Source of the DNA: Microbacterium sp. LWH11-1.2
GTDB lineage: Bacteria; Actinomycetota; Actinomycetes; Actinomycetales; Microbacteriaceae
Assembly: GCF_038397745.1 (NCBI RefSeq)
Contig: NZ_CP151636.1
Coordinates: 3,100,001-3,164,000 of the forward strand
Direction of reading: 5' to 3'
DNA length: 64,000 nucleotides
Of this stretch, positions 18,273-25,781 are shown one piece after another; the first letter of the stretch is position 1, and every line of letters begins with the position of its first letter. Position numbers and translations under genes: made by a program. The notes below the pieces were generated by a model. That model saw only the letters and a program-made list of their open reading frames with translations, had not been told where the DNA came from and ran no database searches.

Positions 18273-18348
18273 GCTAGCCCGGTGCCGCCCACATCCCGCC
18301 GCCGCGGACTAGCCTGGAGGGATACGTCCTCGATCTCGAAGGGAGCCC

Positions 18349-19200
18349 ATGATGGATGTTCTCGGTTCACGCATCGTCATCGCCGCCTTCGACGGCTGGA
18401 ACGACGCGGGCGAAGCAGCCAGTGGCGCCGTCGAGGCGCTGCGTTCGTCGTCGGAGTACGAGCTCGTGCATTCCGTCGACCCCGAGCTGTATTTCGACTA
18501 CCAGTACACGCGACCGTCGACGCAGATGGATGCGGAGGGGCGCCGACAGCTCAAGTGGCCGGAGGCCGGCCTCTGGCGGCCGCGCGACCCCGGCCCAGGT
18601 CCCGAGTTCTGGCTGCTCACCGGCGTGGAGCCGGCGCGCACATGGCAGGCGTTCGCCTCGGAGTTCATCGACATCGCCCTGCGCGACGACATCACCGGAC
18701 TCGTGACAATGGGCGCCATGCTGGCGGATGTTCCGCACACCCGCCCGATCTCGATCTTCGCCTCGAGCCAGAACGAGCAGGTGCGGGAGGCTCATGGCCT
18801 CGAGCGCTCGCTCTACGAGGGGCCGGTCGGCATCCTCAGCGTCTTCGAGCACTTCGCCGAGAGCGCGGGAATCCCGACCGCTGGTCTGTGGGCGAGCGTG
18901 CCCCACTACGTCGCCTCGGCCACGCCCTCCCCCAAGGTCACCCTCGCGCTCCTCGATCGCCTCGAGGAGCTCACCGGCGTCGACGTCGACCGACAGCACC
19001 TGCGCACGGAGGCGGCCACGTGGGAGGCGTCGATCGATGCCGCCGCATCCGAGGACGAGGACATGGCCGAGTACATCCGCCAGCTCGAGCGCACCCGCGA
19101 CACCTGGGACTCCCCCGAGGCATCCGGCGATGCGATCGCGCAGGCGTTCGAACGCTACCTGCGCCGCCGGGGCGACGCCCCCGGCGATCACAAGCGCTGA
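18349..19200 (+). CDS. PAC2-family (proteasome assembly chaperone-like) protein
   Basis: 283 residues with the PAC2 pattern: GWNDAGEAASGAVEAL at the N-terminus, HSVDPELYFDYQYTRP, and GAMLADVPHTRPI. Archaeal/eukaryal relatives help assemble the proteasome, but actinobacterial PAC2 proteins have no proven function and occur in species without proteasomes. ATGATG start with GGGAGCCC upstream; the first ATG is given. M. tuberculosis also carries a PAC2 gene near its proteasome locus. Confidence 0.88.
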   Translation: MMDVLGSRIVIAAFDGWNDAGEAASGAVEALRSSSEYELVHSVDPELYFDYQYTRPSTQMDAEGRRQLKWPEAGLWRPRDPGPGPEFWLLTGVEPARTWQAFASEFIDIALRDDITGLVTMGAMLADVPHTRPISIFASSQNEQVREAHGLERSLYEGPVGILSVFEHFAESAGIPTAGLWASVPHYVASATPSPKVTLALLDRLEELTGVDVDRQHLRTEAATWEASIDAAASEDEDMAEYIRQLERTRDTWDSPEASGDAIAQAFERYLRRRGDAPGDHKR

Positions 19201-19206
19201 CGCGGC

Positions 19207-20031
19207 TCAGGCCGCGATCACTCCGGTGCCGAGCAGGATCAGCAGAACCGTGCCGAGCAGGATCCGGTAGATCACGAACGGCAGGAAGCTGCGCTTCGAG
19301 ATGAAGTTCATGAAGAACGCGATGACGCCGAGCGCGACGACGAACGCGATGCCGGTCGCGGCCAGCGTGTCGCCGAACGAGAAGAACGAGGGCTCTCCCC
19401 AGCTCTTGAACACCTGATAGAAGCCGCTGCCGAAGACCGCCGGGATCGCGAGCAGGAAGGCGTATCGAGCCGCTGCGGCGCGCTCGTATCCGAGGAAGAG
19501 TCCCATCGTGATCGTGCCACCGGAGCGGGAGACGCCGGGGATCAGAGCGAGAGCCTGCGCGAATCCGAACGCGATGCCGTGCGGGTAGGTCAGGTCGCCG
19601 AGCTTGCGACGCTTGGCCCCGACGTGGTCGGCGACGCCGAGCAGGATGCCGAACACGATGAGCATGATCGCCACGATCCAGAGCGAGCGGAACACGGTCT
19701 CGATCTGATCCTGGAAGAACAGGCCGAGCACGACGATCGGGATGCTGCCGATGATGATCATCCAGCCCATCCGCGCGTCCGGGTCGCTGCGCGGAACGCG
19801 TCCCGCGAGCGAGCGGAACCACTGCGAGATGATGCGCACGATGTCACGCCAGAAGAAGACCACGACGGCTGCCTCGGTGCCGATCTGGGTGATCGCGGTG
19901 AACGCCGCCCCCGGGTCCTCCCCCGACGGCAGGAACGTGCCGAGGATGCGCAGGTGGGCGCTGGAGGAGATGGGCAGGAACTCGGTGAGTCCCTGGACGA
20001 TGCCGAGGATGAGGGCTTCGAGCAGGTGCAT
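19207..20031 (-). CDS. uppP: Undecaprenyl-diphosphate phosphatase UppP (BacA)
   Basis: 274 residues, multi-spanning membrane protein with both family signatures: the N-terminal [14 protein letters not shown] and the internal PGVSRSGGT. It dephosphorylates undecaprenyl pyrophosphate to recycle the lipid carrier for peptidoglycan and confers bacitracin tolerance when abundant. Located 47 bases after the M20 peptidase on the same strand and convergent with the PAC2 gene. Confidence 0.96.
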   Translation of the reverse strand: MHLLEALILGIVQGLTEFLPISSSAHLRILGTFLPSGEDPGAAFTAITQIGTEAAVVVFFWRDIVRIISQWFRSLAGRVPRSDPDARMGWMIIIGSIPIVVLGLFFQDQIETVFRSLWIVAIMLIVFGILLGVADHVGAKRRKLGDLTYPHGIAFGFAQALALIPGVSRSGGTITMGLFLGYERAAAARYAFLLAIPAVFGSGFYQVFKSWGEPSFFSFGDTLAATGIAFVVALGVIAFFMNFISKRSFLPFVIYRILLGTVLLILLGTGVIAA

Positions 20032-20078
20032 GGAGGGCCTTCTGGTGAGGGGAGGGCGCGGAAGCGGGCGGGCTGCGG

Positions 20079-21374
20079 TCAGTACGTGCGCAGCAGATCG
20101 GCCAGCACCCGCTGGCCGAAGACAAGCGATTCTACGGGCACACGCTCGTCGACGCCGTGGAACATGCCCGTGAAGTCGAGGTCGGCCGGCAGCTTCAGCG
20201 GAGCGAACCCGTATCCCGTGATGCCGAGGTAGGCCAGCGCCTTGTTGTCGGTTCCGGCCCCCAGCAGATACGGGATCACGGGGACGCCGGGGTCGTGGCG
20301 GCCGATGCTCGCGACCATGGCCTCGACGAGCTCGCCCTCGAAGGGCGTCTCCATGCCGATGTCGCGCACGACCGTCTCGATGACGATCTCGTCGCCGACG
20401 ATCTGCTGCAGCTCGGCCAGGACGTCGTCCTCGGTGCCGGGGATCACGCGCACGTCGATCAGCGCCTCGGCGCGCTCGGGGATCACGTTGTGCTTGTACC
20501 CCGCCGTCAGGGCCGTGGGGTTGGACGTGGTCCGGAAGGACGAGCGCAGGAAGGCCTCGGCGGGCCCGGCGGCTGCCGCGAGGGCGTCCGGGTCCTCGGC
20601 GCTGCGGCCCGTCAGGGCGCTGAGACCCGCGAGGAGAGCCTCGGTCGTCGGTGTGAGGCGGAGAGGCCACCGTGTGCGTCCGATGGCGGCGACCGCCTCG
20701 GCGAGCTTCGTGACCGCGTTGTCGTCGTGCAGACGGCTGCCGTGCCCCGCACGCCCCTTGGCCACAAGGCGGATCCAGATGAGGGCCTTCTCCCCCACCT
20801 GCAGCAGATAGGCGCGGCGGTCGTCGACCGTGATCGAGTAGCCACCTACCTCGCTGATGGCCGTGGTGGCGCCTTCGAACCACTCCGGACGGTTCTGCAC
20901 GACCAGGGCCGACCCCTCGACGCCGCCGTTCTCCTCGTCGGCGAAGAACGCCAGCACGAGATCGCGCTCCGGCCGCTCCCCCGCTCGCAGGATGTCGGCG
21001 ACGGCCGTGAGGATCATCGCGTTCATGTTCTTCATGTCGACGGCACCTCGGCCCCACAGCATCCCGTCCTGCACGAGGCCGGCGAACGGATCGACGCTCC
21101 AATCCTCGGCCATCGCGGGAACGACGTCCAGGTGACCGTGCACGACCAGGGCGGGCTTGCTGCTGTCGCGGCCCGGCACCCGCGCCATGACGTTGGTGCG
21201 GCGCGGGATCGGCTCGTAGTACTCGACCTCCAGCCCCAGAGCCTGGAGATACGCGCCGACGTACTCCGCCGCCTCCCGCTCCCCCTTGGCGTTGCCGCCG
21301 CCGAAGTTCGACGTGTCGAACCGGATCAGGTCGCTCGCGATGCGGACGACCTCGGGCAGAGAGGGATCGGTCAT
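20079..21374 (-). CDS. M20-family metallopeptidase (DapE/ArgE-like)
   Basis: 431 residues. Metal-site motifs: HGHLDVVP near residue 80, GRGAVDMKN near 110, DEENGGVEG near 145, and a late GAGTDNK. Two-zinc M20 enzymes hydrolyse N-acyl amino acids or dipeptides; substrate not fixed. Start is the ATG at 21372-21374 with GGGAG upstream, rather than a longer frame reaching 21404. Its place before uppP matches the dapE2-uppP neighbourhood in mycobacteria. Confidence 0.9.
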   Translation of the reverse strand: MTDPSLPEVVRIASDLIRFDTSNFGGGNAKGEREAAEYVGAYLQALGLEVEYYEPIPRRTNVMARVPGRDSSKPALVVHGHLDVVPAMAEDWSVDPFAGLVQDGMLWGRGAVDMKNMNAMILTAVADILRAGERPERDLVLAFFADEENGGVEGSALVVQNRPEWFEGATTAISEVGGYSITVDDRRAYLLQVGEKALIWIRLVAKGRAGHGSRLHDDNAVTKLAEAVAAIGRTRWPLRLTPTTEALLAGLSALTGRSAEDPDALAAAAGPAEAFLRSSFRTTSNPTALTAGYKHNVIPERAEALIDVRVIPGTEDDVLAELQQIVGDEIVIETVVRDIGMETPFEGELVEAMVASIGRHDPGVPVIPYLLGAGTDNKALAYLGITGYGFAPLKLPADLDFTGMFHGVDERVPVESLVFGQRVLADLLRTY

Positions 21375-21486
21375 GACTCCCAGGCTACCGAAACGGCGAG
21401 CCACGCCCGGGCGTACGGCTCGGTTCGAAGCGCGCCGGATTACGTGCTAATCTCATTCTTCGGTCGGCAACGATCATCCAAAACCT

Positions 21487-21569
21487 GCGCGGGTGGCGGA
21501 ATGGTAGACGCGCTACGTTGAGGTCGTAGTGCCCGTAAGGGCGTGGGGGTTCAAGTCCCCCTCCGCGCA
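21487..21569 (+). tRNA. tRNA-Leu(GAG)
   Basis: Acceptor arms GCGCGGG/TCCGCGC pair (last pair G-U), T-arm is GGGGG-TTCAAGT-CCCCC, anticodon stem CTACG/CGTAG with loop TTGAGGT gives anticodon GAG. A long variable arm (TGCCCGTAAGGGCG) marks a class II leucine tRNA. CCA is not encoded. Confidence 0.96.
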
Positions 21570-21576
21570 CAGGTAA

Positions 21577-21614
21577 GAAGAAGGCCCCTGATCCACGGAT
21601 CAGGGGCCTTCTTC
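21577..21614. terminator. Terminator downstream of tRNA-Leu
   Basis: Long perfect hairpin GAAGAAGGCCCCTGATC/GATCAGGGGCCTTCTTC beginning seven bases after the tRNA; the 3' arm ends CTTCTTC. It also lies past the end of the convergent VIT-family gene. Confidence 0.9.
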
Positions 21615-21640
21615 GCATCCCGGGGACGGGCAGGACGGCG

Positions 21641-22735
21641 TCACACCGCCCCGACGCCGAACACGAGCCCGAGGATGTACGTGACGGCTGCGGCGCCGAA
21701 GCCGATCGCCAGCTGTCGCAGCGCGCGGCGCAGCGGCGGACCGCCGGAGAGGACGCCGACCATGGCGCCCGTGCTCAGCAGGGCGATGCCCACGAGCACC
21801 AGGGCGAGGATGACGGCTGCGGCACCCTGCAGCCCGAAGATCCACGGCAGCACCGGGATGATCGCGCCGGATGCGAAGAGCAGGAAGCTCGAGATCGCGG
21901 CCGTCCAGTCGCTGCCGACGATCTCGTGGTCGCTCCCCGGCACGCGCACGGGCCCTGTCGCCGCGCGACGAGCGCCGGCTTTCGCCGCCTCGACGATGCG
22001 ATGCGCACGGACCAGTGCCTCCTCCTGCTTCATGCCGCGTGCCCGGTAGACGAGCGCCAGCTCGTTCTCGTCGATGTCGAGATCGCCTGCGGCATCCGCT
22101 GCGTCCTCGTTGGCCTCGGTCGCGGCCAGCAGCTCGCGCTGGGAGCGCACCGACACGAACTCCCCCGCACCCATCGAGAGCGCGCCGGCGAGCAGACCTG
22201 CGATTCCGCTGAAGAGCACGAATCCGGAGCTCACCCCGGTCGCGCCGATGCCGAGCACGAGGGCGAGATTGCTGACCAGGCCGTCGTTGGCGCCGAAGAC
22301 CGCCGCACGGAACGAGCCGGACAGACGTCGACGTCCTCGAGCGGCAAGCCCACGCACCACCTCGTAGTGGATCTTCTCGTCGGCGCGCATCGCGGGAGTC
22401 GCGTACTGCTCGGAGTCGTACGGCGACCGGGCTTCCGCGCTTTGCGCGAGGGCGAGCACGAAGATCGAGCCGAAGCGACCCGCCATCCAGCCCAGGAGGC
22501 GGGAGCGGATGCCGGCATGCGGCAGCCGCTTCGGCTCACCACCGAGAAGGTCGAGCCAGTGCTGCTCATGGCGCCGCTCGGCATCCGCGAGCCGGAGCAG
22601 GATCTCCTGCTCCTCTCCCGTGCGACGGGCGGCGAGCTTCTGGTACACCGCCCCCTCGGCGCGCTCCTCGACGAGGTAGCGCGCCCATCGGCGGTGATCA
22701 GCGGGTGTCGGCTCTGCGGCGGCAGGCGCTGTCAT
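21641..22735 (-). CDS. VIT1/CCC1-family transporter with N-terminal ferritin-like domain
   Basis: 364 residues. The N-terminal about 130 residues are a helical ferritin/rubrerythrin-like domain (EEQEILLRLADAERRHEQHW with E/H metal-type residues); the C-terminal half is the VIT membrane domain with FGANDGLVSNLALVLG and GALSMGAGEFVSVRSQRE. Such fusions (MbfA-like) export or sequester iron or manganese. GGAGG upstream of the ATG at 22735 fixes the start. It stands alone; no Fur/DtxR-type box is obvious upstream. Confidence 0.9.
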   Translation of the reverse strand: MTAPAAAEPTPADHRRWARYLVEERAEGAVYQKLAARRTGEEQEILLRLADAERRHEQHWLDLLGGEPKRLPHAGIRSRLLGWMAGRFGSIFVLALAQSAEARSPYDSEQYATPAMRADEKIHYEVVRGLAARGRRRLSGSFRAAVFGANDGLVSNLALVLGIGATGVSSGFVLFSGIAGLLAGALSMGAGEFVSVRSQRELLAATEANEDAADAAGDLDIDENELALVYRARGMKQEEALVRAHRIVEAAKAGARRAATGPVRVPGSDHEIVGSDWTAAISSFLLFASGAIIPVLPWIFGLQGAAAVILALVLVGIALLSTGAMVGVLSGGPPLRRALRQLAIGFGAAAVTYILGLVFGVGAV

Positions 22736-22848
22736 GGATCCTCCAGGCGTCACGAAGCCCGAGTGCGCGGGCAACCGTTCCACGCTAGCCGCGCCGGTGC
22801 GCGCGAACCCTGCTGAGACGAGGATTGCCAGCATTTCGGGGATCCGAA

Positions 22849-22895
22849 CCCTTCGACAGGCTCAGGGACCGCCCTTCGACAGGCTCAGGGACCGC
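22849..22895. repeat. Two tandem copies of a 23-bp extragenic element
   Basis: CCCTTCGACAGGCTCAGGG followed by ACCG occurs twice in a row with a 23-base period in the gap before the helicase gene end. Elements containing TTCGACAGGCTCAGG recur between genes in many Microbacteriaceae as dispersed repeats. Part of each copy can fold on itself, so it may terminate transcription. Confidence 0.75.
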
Positions 22896-22902
22896 GGGGC
22901 GA

Positions 22903-24645
22903 TCAGGAGCGGACGCGCTTGCGCAGCACGTCGATGCGCGACTGCAGCTGGGTCACCGTGGCCTGCGCGACGGCGGGGCCACCGCAGATGCGGCGGAGCT
23001 CGGCATGCACGGCGCCGTGGGGCTCCCCCTTCTGCCGCGCGTACAGCCCGACGAGGCTGTTCAGAAGCTGGCGCTGCTCCTTGAGCGTGCGGTGGAGAGG
23101 GGCGGGGAGCGTCGTCGTCTCGGTGGGGCCCGCAGCGGCCTCACGAGCCTCGCGCAGGCGGGACTGGCGGCTCTGACGCTGCATGAGGAGCTCGTGCACG
23201 TGCTCGGGCTCGAGGAGACCGGGGAACCCGATGAACTCCTCCTCCTCCGGGGTGCCGGGCTCGGCGAGCTGACCGAACTCCTGGCCCTCGAACACCACGC
23301 GGTCGAAGTGGGCGACCGAGGAGAGCGCCTGGTAGCTGAACTCCTGGGCAAGAGCATCCGAGGCCTCGTCCTCGCGATTGGCGCTCTCGAGCAGGGAGTC
23401 CTCGAGCCCGTCGTCGTCCTTCGACTGGCGGTCGAGAGCGTGGTCCCGCTCCTTGTCCATCTCGCCGGCGAGCCCCATGAGCACAGGGACCTGCGGAAGG
23501 AAGACGCTCGCCGCCTCACCCCGACGACGCGCTCGCACGAAGCGTCCGATGGCCTGGGCGAAGAAGAGCGGGGTCGACGACGAGGTGGCGTACACGCCGA
23601 CGGCGAGCCGCGGCACGTCGACGCCCTCGGACACCATGCGCACCGCGACCATCCAGCGCTGGTCGCCGGCGCTGAACTTCTCGATGCGCTCCGACGCGGT
23701 CGCGTCGTCGGAGAGGACGACGGTCGGCTGCTGCCCGGTGATGCTGTGGAGGATCTTCGCGTAGGCGCGCGCCACGGTCTGATCCGTCGCGAGCACCAGA
23801 CCGCCGGCATCCGGCACGTGGTGTCGGATCTCCGTGAGGCGCCGGTCCGCCGCCGACAGCACCGCCGGCATCCACTCCCCTTCGGGATCGAGCGCCGTGC
23901 GCCACGCCTGCGAGGTGACGTCCTTCGTGTTGTCCTGGCCGAGGTGGGTCTCGAGCTCGTCGCCCGACGTCGTCCGCCAGCGCATCTTGCCGGCGTACAT
24001 GTGGAACAGCACCGGACGCACGACGCCGTCGGCGAGGGCTCGTCCGTAGCCGTAGTTGTAGTCGGTGCGGGAGATGCGCGCTCCGGACTCGTCGGGGTGG
24101 TACTCGACGAACGGGATGGGCGCGGTGTCGCTGCGGAACGGCGTCCCCGACAGCAGCAGCCGTCGCTTCGCCGGCCCGTACGCGTCGCGGATCGCGTCTC
24201 CCCAGCTGAGCGCGTCGCCACCGTGATGCACCTCGTCGAGGATCACGAGCGTCTTCGCGTCTTCGGTCAGGTGTCGATGCACCGACGACTTCGCCGCGAC
24301 CTGCGCATACGTCACCACCGCGCCGTGATAGTGCCGCGCCGGCGCCCAGTCGCTGTTGCGGAACCGGGGGTCGAGGCGGATGTGCACGCGCGCGGCCGCG
24401 TCGGCCCACTGCGTCTTGAGATGCTCGGTGGGGGCGACCACGATGATGCGGTTGACCTCGCCCATGCGCATCATCTCGACGGCGAGGGTCAGGGCGAATG
24501 TCGTCTTGCCGGCGCCGGGTGTCGCGGCGACGAGGAAGTCGCGCTGGTCGGCTTCGAAGTACTGCTCCAGGGCCTCCTGCTGCCACGCCCGCAGCTTGTT
24601 CGCCGTTCCCCACGGGGCGCGCTGAGGAAAGGACGGAGAGAGCAT
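22903..24645 (-). CDS. DEAD/DEAH-box (superfamily 2) helicase
   Basis: 580 residues from the ATG at 24645. Motifs: Walker A ATPGAGKTTFAL, DEVHHGGD, LLLSGTPFRSD, then domain 2 ending in QAIGRFVRARRRGEA. The C-terminal part has acidic and coiled segments and probably binds nucleic acid. The type resembles XPB/RadD-like helicases of actinobacteria with unknown role. Upstream GTG codons at 24654 and 24675 are in frame, but a damage-type promoter at 24653-24675 would put the transcript start at this ATG, making the mRNA leaderless; start choice therefore rests on that inference. Confidence 0.88.
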   Translation of the reverse strand: MLSPSFPQRAPWGTANKLRAWQQEALEQYFEADQRDFLVAATPGAGKTTFALTLAVEMMRMGEVNRIIVVAPTEHLKTQWADAAARVHIRLDPRFRNSDWAPARHYHGAVVTYAQVAAKSSVHRHLTEDAKTLVILDEVHHGGDALSWGDAIRDAYGPAKRRLLLSGTPFRSDTAPIPFVEYHPDESGARISRTDYNYGYGRALADGVVRPVLFHMYAGKMRWRTTSGDELETHLGQDNTKDVTSQAWRTALDPEGEWMPAVLSAADRRLTEIRHHVPDAGGLVLATDQTVARAYAKILHSITGQQPTVVLSDDATASERIEKFSAGDQRWMVAVRMVSEGVDVPRLAVGVYATSSSTPLFFAQAIGRFVRARRRGEAASVFLPQVPVLMGLAGEMDKERDHALDRQSKDDDGLEDSLLESANREDEASDALAQEFSYQALSSVAHFDRVVFEGQEFGQLAEPGTPEEEEFIGFPGLLEPEHVHELLMQRQSRQSRLREAREAAAGPTETTTLPAPLHRTLKEQRQLLNSLVGLYARQKGEPHGAVHAELRRICGGPAVAQATVTQLQSRIDVLRKRVRS

Positions 24646-24652
24646 CGAGTCC

Positions 24653-24675
24653 ACGATAATCGCTCCCGCCGACAC
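24653..24675 (-). promoter_or_regulatory. Candidate PafBC-dependent (RecA-NDp type) promoter of the helicase gene
   Basis: On the minus strand GTGTCGGCG, eight bases, then TATCGT. This matches the mycobacterial motif TTGTCRGTG-N8-TAnnnT at 7 of 9 upstream bases with exact spacing and a matching -10. The -10 ends about eight bases before the ATG at 24645. Confidence 0.5.
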
Positions 24676-24792
24676 TGCGGCGCACGGGGCGCGCCGCTCC
24701 CGTCACCCCTGCCGCGACGCGCCGTCGCCGGGTAGGCTCGTTCACTGCGCTGCGGCCACCGCCCGGCGCACCCGTTCGCGAAGGAGAGCTGG

Positions 24793-25620
24793 ATGACCGA
24801 CCAGGATTCGACTCGGACCCCCTACGTCCCCAACGAGAGCGTGCACCCCTGGCGACGGTTCGTGGCCGTGGGCGACTCGTTCACCGAGGGCATCGGCGAC
24901 CCCGACCCGAGCGCACCGGGCGGCCACCGCGGGTGGGCCGATCGGGTCGCCGAGGTGCTCGGCCAGCAGGTCGACGACTTCGCCTACGCGAACCTCGCGG
25001 TTCGGGGGAAGCTCATCGCACAGATCGTCGCCGACCAGATCGAACCCGCCGTCGCCCTGCACCCCGACCTCGTCTCCATCTGCGCCGGCGGGAACGACGT
25101 CATCCGTCCGGGAACCGATCCTGACGCGATCGCCGCGCAGTTGGAGGATGCCGTCGCGCGGCTCGCCTCCACCGGCGCCGCGGTGCTCCTGTTCACCGGC
25201 ATCGACACCGGATTCACCCCCGTGTTCCGCGCGTTCCGCGGCAAGGTCGCGATCTACAACGAGAACGTGCGGGCCATCGCCGAGCGGCACGACTGCATCG
25301 TCGCGGACCAGTGGGCGCTCAAGGTCGTCCAGGACATGCGCTTCTTCGACGACGATCGTCTGCACTACAACGCGCTCGGCCACCACGAGGTCGCGCGCAT
25401 GGCCCTGCGCGCACTGAACGTGCCGAACGAGCTCGAGGCCATGCAGCCCGAGCCTCTGCCGGTGCGGACGTGGCGGGAGGCCCGCTCCGAGGACTTCGGC
25501 TGGGCGCGCGAGCACTTCGTGCCCTGGGTCCTTCGACGGCTGCGCCACCAGTCCTCCGGCGATCACGTCGCGGCGAAGCGTCCCGAGGCGTCGCCGATGA
25601 TCCGGCTCGATCAGGACTGA
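24793..25620 (+). CDS. SGNH/GDSL hydrolase family protein
   Basis: 275 residues with the SGNH blocks: GDSFTEGIGD (nucleophile Ser), NLAVRGK, CAGGNDV, and DRLHYNALGHHEVA carrying the catalytic Asp/His. Esterase or lipase acting on a small acyl or polysaccharide ester; no signal peptide, so cytoplasmic. The C-terminal 60 residues beyond the fold are family-typical. GAAGGAGAG precedes the ATG. It borders the AT-richer OLD island downstream. Confidence 0.9.
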   Translation: MTDQDSTRTPYVPNESVHPWRRFVAVGDSFTEGIGDPDPSAPGGHRGWADRVAEVLGQQVDDFAYANLAVRGKLIAQIVADQIEPAVALHPDLVSICAGGNDVIRPGTDPDAIAAQLEDAVARLASTGAAVLLFTGIDTGFTPVFRAFRGKVAIYNENVRAIAERHDCIVADQWALKVVQDMRFFDDDRLHYNALGHHEVARMALRALNVPNELEAMQPEPLPVRTWREARSEDFGWAREHFVPWVLRRLRHQSSGDHVAAKRPEASPMIRLDQD

Positions 25621-25730
25621 GGCCCAGCGAGCGGTACGCCTTCGCGACCTCAGACGACGGACTACGGGTCGCGCAAACCAGCGCAACTTTTGGTCCCACC
25701 TTCAACGTCCGATGTGCTCCATAGACTCGT

Positions 25731-25750
25731 CTAATGACACGGCTCATTAG
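25731..25750. promoter_or_regulatory. Inverted repeat upstream of the OLD-type gene
   Basis: Perfect 7-base arms CTAATGA and TCATTAG separated by six bases, 32 bases before the GTG at 25782. A second small stem GGCTC/GAGCC overlaps its right arm. Could be an operator or a 5' hairpin limiting translation of the OLD gene. Confidence 0.45.
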
Positions 25751-25781
25751 AAGAGCCAGCGACGATGGCGAGGAGGCCAAC

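Noticed and set aside
22849..22895. Short CRISPR-like repeat pair
   Set aside because: No spacers; copies are directly tandem, and no cas genes are nearby.
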